From Neoluteolibacter marinus (GTDB lineage Bacteria > Verrucomicrobiota > Verrucomicrobiia > Verrucomicrobiales > Akkermansiaceae), in assembly GCF_014904755.1 (NCBI RefSeq), contig NZ_JACZFQ010000106.1, positions 1 through 60,913 of the forward strand: a DNA stretch of 60,913 nt, in the 5' to 3' direction. The notes below the pieces were generated by a model. The model was not told the origin of the DNA. It was given only the letters and a program-made list of their open reading frames with translations, and did no database searches. The first letter of the stretch is position 1. Each line of letters starts with the position of its first letter. Positions 17,693-25,928 of the stretch are shown in pieces. Both the position numbers and the translations under genes were made by a program.

Positions 17693-20600
17693 TTAGAGTC
17701 CGGTCTCGCCCTTGCCGAGCCAGCGGAACGACTGGATGCGGTAGCGCCGGCCCATCGCACGATTCACGTCCGACATGAGGTCGGCGCAGGCGACCGTCGG
17801 GTCATCGGCCGCCGCTTCCAGATAGTCGGAGCCGCGCTGGACGACCGCCTCGCAGGTCGCCCGGGCGACGACCCGCCCGGCCGGGTCACGCGCCTCGCCG
17901 TAGGCACGGATCGAAAAGGTATCGGACCGGGCGGTCAGCGACGCCCCGATCGATTGCAGGATCTTGCCTTGGGAAAGGTGGGCCGGTGCCCCGGCGAAGC
18001 GATCCGTCGGCATGTTTGCCGTGGCCGGGGCCGGGGCCCCGCCCGCCGGGGCAGCGTAGCGGCGCGACGAAGATACGGTGAAGTCTTGCATCGGATCGTT
18101 CAGGCCCGCCCGCCGGATCGCGACCTCCAACGGACCGGCGTAGCTGAGGGCCTTGGTCTCGTCGTCGATCTGGGAAGACGGCGACTCCGACTCGCGGCCG
18201 ACATCGAGCAAGCGCCGGTTCACGAAGTCCGACACCGACACGAAGGGCGCGCGCCGCTTGACCTCCGCGACGAGTTCCGCGGTGAGACGCTCGATTTCCT
18301 CGTCGTCGAGCTCCCGGAAGCCGGTCCACGCCAGGGGCTCATCCGAGGCACTCCCGGAGTTCGCATCACCTTGGGGATCGGCGGATCCGGGGAATGGCAC
18401 CGCGTCATCTCCCGACGAGGCCCCGCCGATCCGCAGCCCGCGGTTCATGGTGAGCAGCGATTTCCAGGCTATCGCCCGGGTCGAGTTCACCGACAGGTGG
18501 TTGCGCAGGCGCAGGTAGCGGGCGGCATTCTCGGCACCGGCTTCCACCCGGCCACCGAGGGAATCGGCTGCGACATGGATGTAGGGATTGGGCAGCTTGC
18601 CGGGTGCGACGAGGGCCTTGAGGTCGGCGCCCTCGGGCAAGGTCGAGAAGAAGAATCCGTCCCACAACACACGGTTCGTCTCGTAGCGGTAATCGAAGGC
18701 CGCGAACTGTTTCCCCGGATCGAACTCGTCCTGCCACCAGGTGTTGTCGCGGGGATTGACGGTGCACTCCCGGTTGAATCCCGACCACCACGCCCGCTCG
18801 TAGCTGCGGGGATCGAAGGCCGACTGATCGCGCGGGGCGGCAACCGTGGCAAGACTCTCGCCGGCAATGAAAGTCGGAGCGCTGAACTCCTCGGTAAGGC
18901 GGGCGCTGCGGAATTGCGCCGGGTTGAAGAACTCGACACCCGCCACCGGGATGTCGATGACCGGGAAGCGCAGCTCTCCCGGATACGACTGCGTGTTCAT
19001 GAAGGGAGAGCTTTCCTGCAGACCGTTGACATGGCGGGGCAACATGAAGGGATCCAGGTATCCCGGCTGGTCGAGTTCGTCGGTGGTCAAGGCGCCGTAG
19101 GCGATGACCGGTTGCGCCCCGTAGCCCGACTTGGTCAGGCTTTCCACCGGGGCATCCCACGGCGTCCGCCGGAAGGTCGACGACATCAGGTTCGATGACT
19201 CGAACAGCGGGAAATCCCAGAAGGCGGACCCGTGCTTCGCGACGTTCTCGCTGGTCTCGCGGAACGACTTCAGCCGCGCCCCGAGCTTCATCCGGTTCTC
19301 CGGGATGTTGCCATTGGCACGCATGCTCGTCATCTGTTGCCAAGGCTGCTGGTCCGCATACCACCATTGGCCGCCGGGATCGATCATGCCGTTCCAGTTG
19401 AGCGTGTGGACGATCGGGTAGGCGTTGAGGCGCAAGCCGCCGTCGCGCACCGTGGCGCGCTCGAGCTGGTCATACGAGGCCGTCGCCGGGGCGATCCGGA
19501 GATGAGCCGCCATCGATCCGAATTCCCGGCCGATGTACATCGGGTTCTGGCCCGACTGGATCTGTTTGTGGTCGAACTTGTACTGGTTCGGCAGCGCCCG
19601 CGGATTGAAGACAGGCACCATCTCGGAGCTCTGGTCCTTCGGGGTACGGCGCTGGTTCAAGTTCACATAGTAGCAACCCCGGTCATTCGCCGCGAGATCG
19701 GCCGAAGCACTGAGGACATTGCGGGCGATGTTGCCGTTGCGTCCTTCCAGTTCGGTGACGCGGCCGTTGGGCGGCGAGAAGACCAGGCACTGGCCGGGCT
19801 CCATGCGCACCGGCTCGAGATAAAAGAACAAGTACCACTCGCGCGCCTGGGTCCCGTCGCCCGGACGCGGACCGTCCCCGAAGTAGGTGAACTGTTCGCC
19901 GTACTGGTCGTAGGGTGCCGAATGGGTGCCGCGCTTGCCGTTGACCATGATCCCCATGCCGGTCCGGTGCTGCAGCTGGACGAAGTAGCCGGAGGTATCG
20001 AGCGTCACGTTGGTCGGATTCCACAAGGTCACTCGCGGGTAGAACTGCAGGGCCAATCCCGTCTCCCCTGCGGAAGGGTTCGGGGCGATCGAGTGATACA
20101 CGCTGTATTCCGCGATGATCGGATGCAGTCCTTGGCGGATCACCCGGGTGGGATCGGCGAAGTCGCCCTCGCCCCCGCCGCCGTTGAAGGGCCCGCGCGG
20201 CGTCGCGACCCGGTCCGGTCCCACATCTTCCCCCAATCTCACGAAATCGCGGAGCGCACCGAACTTCGGGGAGAAGCTCTCGAAACGGCGCCCCGGAATA
20301 AGCGGGGCGTCGTCATCGAGCGTCCGCCCTTCGTACTCGAAACCACCGCCGTCGCTGCGCTTCAATACCCCGCTCCCGGTGTTGGAGCGGTCCCTGAGGA
20401 AAGGGGTCAGGTCCGCCTTCAATCGACCGGCGAGGGTGTCGGTGAAAAGCGCGCTGTTCGTCGTGGTGATTCCTTCTCCTGAATTTCCCAGCATATCGGC
20501 GGTCGCCGGATCCACCTCCCCCTGCTCATCGAAGGCGCAGGTTGCCAACGAGACATAGCGAGCCTCCGCTCCCTCCTCGCGGACTAACGCGTCGTCGGAC

Positions 20601-21394
20601 AGGTGGCTTGCGGCGGGAGCGATGCCGTCGAGCCTCGAGAAATCCCGGACCCTGCCGGCATAAAGATTGGCATACCCGCCGCTATCCCCGCCCCCGGACA
20701 CGGCGTCCTTGCCGATGTTCGGGTTGTGCTGCAACAGGGGCATCGCCACGCCGAGGTCTTTCACATGATAGGCATAGGCCCCGGGGGTGTCCTTTTCACC
20801 GACTTCCACCAGCGGGGCACGGATTTCGGCATCCCCGTCGCGGGCGATGATCACGGCCTTGCGGCCGCGACCCGCTTCGTCCGCGGTGGTCCGGGGATCA
20901 AAGTCCTCCCTTGCCGAGCCACTGGAAAGCCAGGTCTCGACGGCATTGCGGTGATCGACATAACCCGCGCTCCCCGGATTCCGAGAGTCGACGCTGATCC
21001 CGTCGCGATCGCGGTGGAGGATGGGCTCGCCGGACGGGTCCACCGTTTTCCAAACCCCGACAGTCGCGGGAGCCGCGACCCCGTCGATCTCAAGCGTGTC
21101 CGGGTCCTTGTCAAAGATCGACGCCGTCGCGGTGACCCGCTGATCCGGTCCGGTTGACTTCTGCAACTGGCCGATGGCGATCGACAGGGCGAGCCGAGCG
21201 TTCGCTTGTGCCACCGCGCGGGCATTGTCCTGGCCGCCCGTGCGGACCGCAATCGACGACAGACCCAGCAAGCCGACCGCAAGAACGGCGAGCAGGATCA
21301 TCAGGCTCAGGGTCACGACGAGGGCGAAGCCGCCGCGCGTGGCCCCATCCGTCCGGAATGTTCGGGAAAGCCTGCTCAAGGATGGTCGATTCAT
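17693..21394 (-). CDS. Verru_Chthon cassette protein A
   Basis: 1233 residues from ATG 21394, chosen because the prepilin-like N-terminus G-G-F-A-L-V-V-T-L-S-L-M-I-L-L follows within 22 residues. Next come A-R-A-V-A-Q-A-N-A-R-L-A-L-S-I-A-I-G-Q-L-Q-K and a G-P-D-Q-R-V-T-A block, the hallmark of TIGR02600-like proteins of Verrucomicrobia. The N-terminus resembles type IV pilin/pseudopilin leaders, so the long beta-rich body is probably exported and held in the membrane by that helix. No known enzymatic domain. Here it heads an operon with a secreted hypothetical, a sulfatase and a regulator, not with cassette proteins B, C and D. Confidence 0.8.
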   Translation of the reverse strand: MNRPSLSRLSRTFRTDGATRGGFALVVTLSLMILLAVLAVGLLGLSSIAVRTGGQDNARAVAQANARLALSIAIGQLQKSTGPDQRVTATASIFDKDPDTLEIDGVAAPATVGVWKTVDPSGEPILHRDRDGISVDSRNPGSAGYVDHRNAVETWLSSGSAREDFDPRTTADEAGRGRKAVIIARDGDAEIRAPLVEVGEKDTPGAYAYHVKDLGVAMPLLQHNPNIGKDAVSGGGDSGGYANLYAGRVRDFSRLDGIAPAASHLSDDALVREEGAEARYVSLATCAFDEQGEVDPATADMLGNSGEGITTTNSALFTDTLAGRLKADLTPFLRDRSNTGSGVLKRSDGGGFEYEGRTLDDDAPLIPGRRFESFSPKFGALRDFVRLGEDVGPDRVATPRGPFNGGGGEGDFADPTRVIRQGLHPIIAEYSVYHSIAPNPSAGETGLALQFYPRVTLWNPTNVTLDTSGYFVQLQHRTGMGIMVNGKRGTHSAPYDQYGEQFTYFGDGPRPGDGTQAREWYLFFYLEPVRMEPGQCLVFSPPNGRVTELEGRNGNIARNVLSASADLAANDRGCYYVNLNQRRTPKDQSSEMVPVFNPRALPNQYKFDHKQIQSGQNPMYIGREFGSMAAHLRIAPATASYDQLERATVRDGGLRLNAYPIVHTLNWNGMIDPGGQWWYADQQPWQQMTSMRANGNIPENRMKLGARLKSFRETSENVAKHGSAFWDFPLFESSNLMSSTFRRTPWDAPVESLTKSGYGAQPVIAYGALTTDELDQPGYLDPFMLPRHVNGLQESSPFMNTQSYPGELRFPVIDIPVAGVEFFNPAQFRSARLTEEFSAPTFIAGESLATVAAPRDQSAFDPRSYERAWWSGFNRECTVNPRDNTWWQDEFDPGKQFAAFDYRYETNRVLWDGFFFSTLPEGADLKALVAPGKLPNPYIHVAADSLGGRVEAGAENAARYLRLRNHLSVNSTRAIAWKSLLTMNRGLRIGGASSGDDAVPFPGSADPQGDANSGSASDEPLAWTGFRELDDEEIERLTAELVAEVKRRAPFVSVSDFVNRRLLDVGRESESPSSQIDDETKALSYAGPLEVAIRRAGLNDPMQDFTVSSSRRYAAPAGGAPAPATANMPTDRFAGAPAHLSQGKILQSIGASLTARSDTFSIRAYGEARDPAGRVVARATCEAVVQRGSDYLEAAADDPTVACADLMSDVNRAMGRRYRIQSFRWLGKGETGL

Positions 21395-21578
21395 GGCGTC
21401 GGCGGGGCTGTCGCGATTCCGGCAACAAGACCGGGAGGTCGCGGGTTCACTCGATGCCATAACCAAGCAAACCCAGGCCCACTCTCAACTTGGCCGGGCT
21501 TGATTCAACCGAGCCCTCAAAGGGGCCACTTGTCCTGCCGGCGGACCAAACAGGTCCCTCCGGGCGACCTCGACGCTG

Positions 21579-22019
21579 CTAGAATGCATTCTCCACCCGG
21601 TGGACCCGCGGCTTCTCCCCCTCGGTCAGGATCACCTCGATCACATCAAAGCGCCACGGGATCTCGCGGGTGCCTAACAGCCGGAGCCACTCGTTCGCGC
21701 CGCGTTCGATTAGCCTCTGTTTTTCCCGGTCCACCGCATCGAGCGGCCGGCCCTTCGCCCCGGCACGGCGGGTCTTTACCTCGGTGAAAAGCAACTGCCT
21801 GCCCTCGCGGGCGACGATGTCCACCTCACCTCCGCGCGGGGCCTTGAAGTTCCGGTAAAGCACCTTGCCCCCTTGGGACCGCAGCCAGGCGCGGGCAATG
21901 CGTTCCCCCAGCTCCCCGATCTCCGCGGAGCTGACCGCACTTCCGTCGGACCTTGCCAACCGGCAGGGCGCATTGAGCAGGCGGCTGAAGCGGGCGACAA
22001 ACCAAGAAACTAGACTCAT
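21579..22019 (-). CDS. YraN family (UPF0102) putative endonuclease
   Basis: From ATG 22019 (an alternative lies at 22034) the protein has G-E-L-G-E-R-I-A-R-A-W-L, then G-E-V-D-I-V-A-R-E-G, then F-T-E-V-K-T-R. These are the restriction-endonuclease-fold residues (G-E-x-D...E-V-K) of the YraN/UPF0102 family. About 146 residues, slightly longer than the usual 120. The catalytic Asp and E-V-K are intact. It lies near rnhB, a neighbour it has in many bacteria. Predicted to act in DNA repair or processing; no specific substrate is established. Confidence 0.85.
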   Translation of the reverse strand: MSLVSWFVARFSRLLNAPCRLARSDGSAVSSAEIGELGERIARAWLRSQGGKVLYRNFKAPRGGEVDIVAREGRQLLFTEVKTRRAGAKGRPLDAVDREKQRLIERGANEWLRLLGTREIPWRFDVIEVILTEGEKPRVHRVENAF

Positions 22020-22190
22020 GTCGTTTAACTCCATCGTGATAAATTGAACTATCACTGGAGTCATTCGCCAAGAAGTCCCAATATGCTGCCCGGGGCGCAA
22101 TCCGGCGGATCGATGTTCTGGATGGGGTTCTCAGAGAGAAACCCCATGCGGTTATGAATGCCACACCAGCATGCCCCTGTCTGCCAGCCA

Positions 22191-22814
22191 TCACCCGCCG
22201 TCCAGCGGCAGGGCCAGTTGGGCGACCGGTTGGAAAGAGCGCCGGTGGATCGGGCACGGTCCGTGCCGATGGAGCGCGTCGAGGTGCACCTTGGTGCCAT
22301 AGCCCTTGTGCCGCTCGAATCCGTATTCCGGGAACTCCCGGGCGAAGTCGAGCATCCGGCGGTCCCGCGAAACCTTGGCAATGATGCTGGCGGCCGCGAT
22401 CGACAGCGACTTGCCATCCCCTTTCACCACCCCGTCGTGCGGCCACGGGAAGGACGGCACGGCCAGACCGTCGATCAGGCAATGGTCCACCTTCGTCCGC
22501 AATCCGCCCACCGCCCGGCCCATCGCCGCATGCGTGGCGCGCAGGATGTTGATGCGATCGATCTCCTCCGCTTCGGCGAACGACAGCGCCCAGATCACCG
22601 AGTTGTCACCGGTGATCGTCTCGAAGAGCTTCTCGCGTTTGGCCTCGCTGAGCTTCTTGGAATCATCCAATCCGGCACAGCGCCAACCCGGTGGCAGGAT
22701 CACAGCCGCGGCGGAAACCGGCCCGGCCAGCGGCCCCCGGCCCGCCTCGTCGACCCCCGCGATCATTGAAACCCCGCGGGCGCGGAGGGCGGACTCTAGG
22801 GAATCATCGGGCAT
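22191..22814 (-). CDS. rnhB: ribonuclease HII
   Basis: 207 residues, usual length. Catalytic residues are visible in G-V-D-E-A-G-R-G-P-L-A-G-P-V (about 20-33, the D-E-A-G-R-G motif), the Asp in V-D-H-C-L-I-D-G-L (about 108-116), and the I-A-K-V-S-R-D block. Removes ribonucleotides and RNA primers from DNA. It lies between yraN and a CAP-domain lipoprotein on the same strand, with 6 bases to the CAP gene, so it may be read from that gene's promoter. Confidence 0.95.
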   Translation of the reverse strand: MPDDSLESALRARGVSMIAGVDEAGRGPLAGPVSAAAVILPPGWRCAGLDDSKKLSEAKREKLFETITGDNSVIWALSFAEAEEIDRINILRATHAAMGRAVGGLRTKVDHCLIDGLAVPSFPWPHDGVVKGDGKSLSIAAASIIAKVSRDRRMLDFAREFPEYGFERHKGYGTKVHLDALHRHGPCPIHRRSFQPVAQLALPLDGG

Positions 22815-22820
22815 GCGGGC

Positions 22821-23405
22821 TCAGAACTGCCGCATGCGATCGGTCATGGCCATATGAGAATGGTTCTCCGAGGCGAAAATCTGGGTCGCGAACACCGTGC
22901 CATCGGAGTCCACCACCACGCCGATGCCGGTGGCATCCCACTTGCCCTGCAGGTTCTTCTTGTGGCCGGAAGACTTGATCCAGGCATTGACCAGGGTCGA
23001 TGCCGCCCGGTTGCCGGTCCCGCTGCAGGTCGCGACATTCTCCGCGACGTTGGACATGTTCATCATCCGCTGGGCGGCCAGGGCACGTTCGCTGAAGCCG
23101 TAGTGACTGATGTTCGCCGATTTGCTCAGCTGGAACTTGCCACGGTTCTGGCGCATGAATTCCGAGTGTTGCTGGGCCAGGCGATCGAGCCCGGAGTGGC
23201 GGTTCAGCGCCTCACGGCCGCTGGAAACCCGGTAGGAATTCACGCCGGAGTGGATGGTTCCGGCCAGACTCCCATCGCTTCGGGAGATGGAAACCGGTGC
23301 CGAGGTCGACATCGGCACGGATGTCGAGGACAGCTGCGGGCCACACGATGCCAAAAGCATCGCCCCTCCCGCAGCGCCGAGAAGGTGGTGAATGTTTGTT
23401 TTCAT
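22821..23405 (-). CDS. CAP/SCP-domain lipoprotein
   Basis: From ATG 23405 (chosen over 23432) there is a lipoprotein signal with lipobox L-A-S-C (Cys about 21). After a Ser/Thr-rich linker comes the CAP (SCP/PR1) domain: V-N-S-Y-R, the L-A-Q-Q-H-S-E-F-M-R helix, V-A-E-N-V-A and W-I-K-S-S-G-H-K-K-N-L, with G-I-G-V-V-V at the C-terminus. The conserved His and Glu of the CAP cavity are present. Such proteins are extracytoplasmic and often Ca-dependent; substrate unknown. A perfect inverted repeat lies 38 bases upstream. Confidence 0.85.
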   Translation of the reverse strand: MKTNIHHLLGAAGGAMLLASCGPQLSSTSVPMSTSAPVSISRSDGSLAGTIHSGVNSYRVSSGREALNRHSGLDRLAQQHSEFMRQNRGKFQLSKSANISHYGFSERALAAQRMMNMSNVAENVATCSGTGNRAASTLVNAWIKSSGHKKNLQGKWDATGIGVVVDSDGTVFATQIFASENHSHMAMTDRMRQF

Positions 23406-23771
23406 GGTGGAACAGCAGTGACGAAATCTCAAAAAAACACCTAAATTTAAAGGATATTTTAAATTTCCTTAGGATCAGCCACCGCAAAGGGCCGGGCCAT
23501 CGACGATCCAACGACACCCCGCCGGCGATTTCTCTGCAATTCCTGCGGCCTACGTGAACTCCGCCATCCCCAGCTCCCAAAGCCCCCCCGTCTCCACACG
23601 GCCCGCGAAGCAAGGTCCAAAGCGATCCAGGTCCGACGTCACAAGCAGCCGGCTTCGACCTCTTCAGAACTCGAGGCAAATCCTTGCGATGAGCCGCCAT
23701 CTATCGATAATCTATCAGAATCGCGTGGCGCTTTTTAGTACCCGCCGCCATCCCCAGAACCCCATTCATCA
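23406..23771. other. intergenic region, divergent promoters expected
   Basis: 366 bases between the CAP lipoprotein (minus) and the stress protein (plus). It contains an AT-rich inverted repeat (23443-23466). Further downstream, 23470-23760, I see no gene, only moderate AT content near 23700-23740, which could hold the stress-protein promoter. Confidence 0.5.
23443..23466. promoter_or_regulatory. perfect 9-bp inverted repeat, possible operator
   Basis: AAATTTAAA (23443-23451), spacer GGATAT, TTTAAATTT (23458-23466). It lies 38 bases before the CAP lipoprotein start, where an operator or core promoter would be. It is exceptionally AT-rich for this genome. Confidence 0.5.
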
Positions 23772-24656
23772 ATGAATCCGAATGCTCCCGTCGTCGCAGG
23801 GATCGACTTTACCGCTCCCTCCCCGTCCGTCCTCCTTCATGCCCTGCACACCGCTGCCCTGACCGGCGCCCCGGTCATCGCCGTGCACGTCCTCGATTCC
23901 GGAATTCTCTCGCACCTGAGTGCAAGTGCCGGTTCGAACCCCGTACTGGATCAGGTGGTGGAGCAAGGGCGGCACCGTTTGGCCCAGCTGGTATCGCAGG
24001 TCGATCCCGGCGCCAAGGTTCGCCTCGAGATCCGCAACGGACGTCCGGCGGAAGAGCTGCATCGTCTCGTCGAGGAAGAAGGAGCGTCGCTACTGGTGAT
24101 CGCGGCCAACGACCTGACCAAGAAGCGCCTGGGGTCGATTGCCTCCCGCTGCGTCCGCACCGCGCCCTGCGACGTCCTCGTCCTGCGCGACTGGCAGGAG
24201 GGCAATTTCTCCAAGGTCGTCGTCTGCACCGACTTCTCGCCGACGTCCGAACTCGCCTTGGCCCGCGGGGTGACAATGGCAGCCGCCAACGGTGCCCGGC
24301 TGGAGATCGTCCACGTCATGTATCCGCCCACCCGCGACGTCTGGGGCGAAGTCCTCGACCACGAGGAAAATTCGGAAGTGAGTTACGAGACCGAATGCCG
24401 CGACCGCGCCAACAAGGCGATGGCCGGCTTCCTCGCCCCCTCTGCCGAGGCCCTTTCGCGGATCGATCACGCGCCGGTCTTGCTCGAATCCACCATGCCC
24501 TCGATGGCCCTAACCCATCACATCCAGGACACGGAAGCCGATCTCGTCATCCTCGGGACCCGCGGCATGTCGCGCGTGGCGGGCTTCTTCATCGGCACCA
24601 ATGCCGAGCGGCTGCTGCACGACGCCCAGGTCTCGGTCCTCGCGGTGAGGGACTGA
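23772..24656 (+). CDS. universal stress protein, two UspA domains
   Basis: 294 residues, tandem UspA. Domain 1 (about 1-140) ends in the nucleotide-binding-type block G-S-I-A-S-R-C-V-R-T-A-P-C-D-V-L-V-L. Domain 2 (about 150-294) starts V-V-V-C-T-D-F-S-P-T-S and ends G-T-R-G-M-S...G-T-N-A-E-R-L-L-H-D-A-Q-V-S-V-L-A-V. The G-x2-G-x9-G-[ST] ATP-binding pattern is close to intact in domain 2. Cytoplasmic; role in stress survival inferred from the family. Single-gene unit with hairpins downstream. Confidence 0.88.
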   Translation: MNPNAPVVAGIDFTAPSPSVLLHALHTAALTGAPVIAVHVLDSGILSHLSASAGSNPVLDQVVEQGRHRLAQLVSQVDPGAKVRLEIRNGRPAEELHRLVEEEGASLLVIAANDLTKKRLGSIASRCVRTAPCDVLVLRDWQEGNFSKVVVCTDFSPTSELALARGVTMAAANGARLEIVHVMYPPTRDVWGEVLDHEENSEVSYETECRDRANKAMAGFLAPSAEALSRIDHAPVLLESTMPSMALTHHIQDTEADLVILGTRGMSRVAGFFIGTNAERLLHDAQVSVLAVRD

Positions 24657-24708
24657 ACCCACCAGCACGACACTTAGGCGGGTTCTTCGGGTGGCGACGA
24701 CCGGGAGC

Positions 24709-24753
24709 GCGGAATTCATTCCGCCCCCCTGCCCCGGCAGCTTACCAGCCGGG
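24709..24753 (+). terminator. GC-rich hairpins after the stress-protein gene
   Basis: GCGGAAT-TC-ATTCCGC (24709-24724) is followed by CCCGGC...GCCGGG (24733-24753). No U-tract, so termination would not be classical. The rest of 24657-24878 has another small hairpin near 24813 and no gene. Confidence 0.3.
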
Positions 24754-24878
24754 CGGGGTGAATCCCGCGTTCCCTTTAGGACTCCGCGGACCGAAAGCAG
24801 GCTCAAGCCCGATCCATCCGGGCCTGAACCCGCATCGTGCGGCCGGACTCACCGCGGCCAGCTCCGTCCGGTTTGGAA

Positions 24879-25445
24879 TCAAATCAGATTCGCGGCGACA
24901 TACTCACGCCCCTTCCCGAGGATCCTGTAATGGGCCGATGCATAGTAGCCGCCCCTTGCGCGCACGAGGGCGCTGCTCCCTGCCGCCTTCACCACACTGA
25001 CCGACCGGTTGATGTCATGGACGACAAAGCCACCGGCCCCCAGCTCATCCAAATGGCACTTCGTTTCAAAGACCGATAGATCAACCGACTCCGCGATCTT
25101 GCTGACCGGAAGAGCGTCCCCCTGATGAAGAAGTTCGAGGATCTGCTCCTGCTTGCTTACAAGAGATCCCCCCACCTTGCCCTGGCGCGCGAGTTGTCTC
25201 CGGAGCTCACGATTTTCTGCCATCAACTCCGCTATCTCCAGCCGTGCCTGCTCCAATCGACGCCCGGATGCGGCGATCTTCCGGTCAAGCGACTCGACTT
25301 TCGTGGCAAGGGACACGATCGGATCACACGTGGACGCTCCACTCTCATAGCGGACGTCGTCGTCATCGGTTGAATTGCCAATCGCCATACTTCCAAAATA
25401 TCGGTTGCTGATCACGCTTTGAACATCATCAGCAATCATCTTCAA
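24879..25445 (-). CDS. coiled-coil protein with helix-turn-helix-like C-terminus, hypothetical
   Basis: 188 residues. Residues about 45-90 are a strong coiled coil (K-V-E-S-L-D-R-K-I, L-E-Q-A-R-L-E-I-A-E-L). Residues about 95-185 read as a winged helix: K-Q-E-Q-I-L-E-L-L, then L-P-V-S-K-I-A-E-S-V-D-L-S-V-F-E-T-K-C-H-L-D-E-L, and a wing ending Y-R-I-L-G-K-G-R-E-Y. The architecture (coiled-coil oligomerisation plus DNA-binding wing) suggests a small regulator. No family I can name. It stands alone between hairpin-rich intergenic DNA and the tRNA-fMet region. Confidence 0.55.
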   Translation of the reverse strand: MKMIADDVQSVISNRYFGSMAIGNSTDDDDVRYESGASTCDPIVSLATKVESLDRKIAASGRRLEQARLEIAELMAENRELRRQLARQGKVGGSLVSKQEQILELLHQGDALPVSKIAESVDLSVFETKCHLDELGAGGFVVHDINRSVSVVKAAGSSALVRARGGYYASAHYRILGKGREYVAANLI

Positions 25446-25769
25446 GGGCTCATTGGGACATCACTCCATCTACCATCATGATTCCATTTCGCTCTGCTGT
25501 TCTATGATTTGTCATGGTCACATCGCCCCCGCAGATCGCCGCACCTCCAGATATCGATTCATAACCAAACCCTGCACCAGAATCGTAGCACGAGACGACA
25601 TACCTCCTGTACCTGCCAATTGGCAAAGAAGGACCACCAGCACACGGCCGAAGATCAGGAGAATCCGCCAGACGTATCCATCCCGGCAGGGATGGATACC
25701 ACCAGCTCAAATGAAGGATCGCGAACCCTCCTGCAGAACCACGTCACTCGTAGTTCCAAACCCAGCGCG
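25446..25769. other. gene-free region beyond the tRNA-fMet terminator
   Basis: 324 bases between the coiled-coil gene and the tRNA terminator. Lower GC than the surroundings. I see only a short inverted repeat (CCATCCC...GGGATGG near 25678-25694) and no coding frame I trust. The promoter of the coiled-coil gene should lie at its left end. Confidence 0.45.
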
Positions 25770-25806
25770 AAAAAAGGCCCTGCAACTCATCGAGCTACAG
25801 GGCCTT
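25770..25806 (-). terminator. rho-independent terminator of tRNA-fMet
   Basis: On the minus strand AAGGCCCTG (25806-25798) pairs perfectly with CAGGGCCTT (25782-25774) and is followed by a run of T. It begins 6 bases after the encoded CCA of the tRNA. Confidence 0.9.
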
Positions 25807-25811
25807 GAAAT

Positions 25812-25888
<77 letters not shown>

Positions 25889-25928
25889 GTTTTATGTGCG
25901 CCTTGCGGCGCGGGCCGCGACCCTATCC

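Noticed and set aside
16931-19198. Long plus-strand open frame (755 codons) opposite the Verru_Chthon A gene
   Set aside because: Arginine-, proline- and histidine-rich with no domain; it is the antisense of a well-supported gene in GC-rich DNA. The same holds for 29830-31968 and 47504-50434.
24657-24878. Series of small hairpins considered as a CRISPR or small RNA
   Set aside because: No repeated unit of constant length and no U-tract or promoter that would support an RNA gene.
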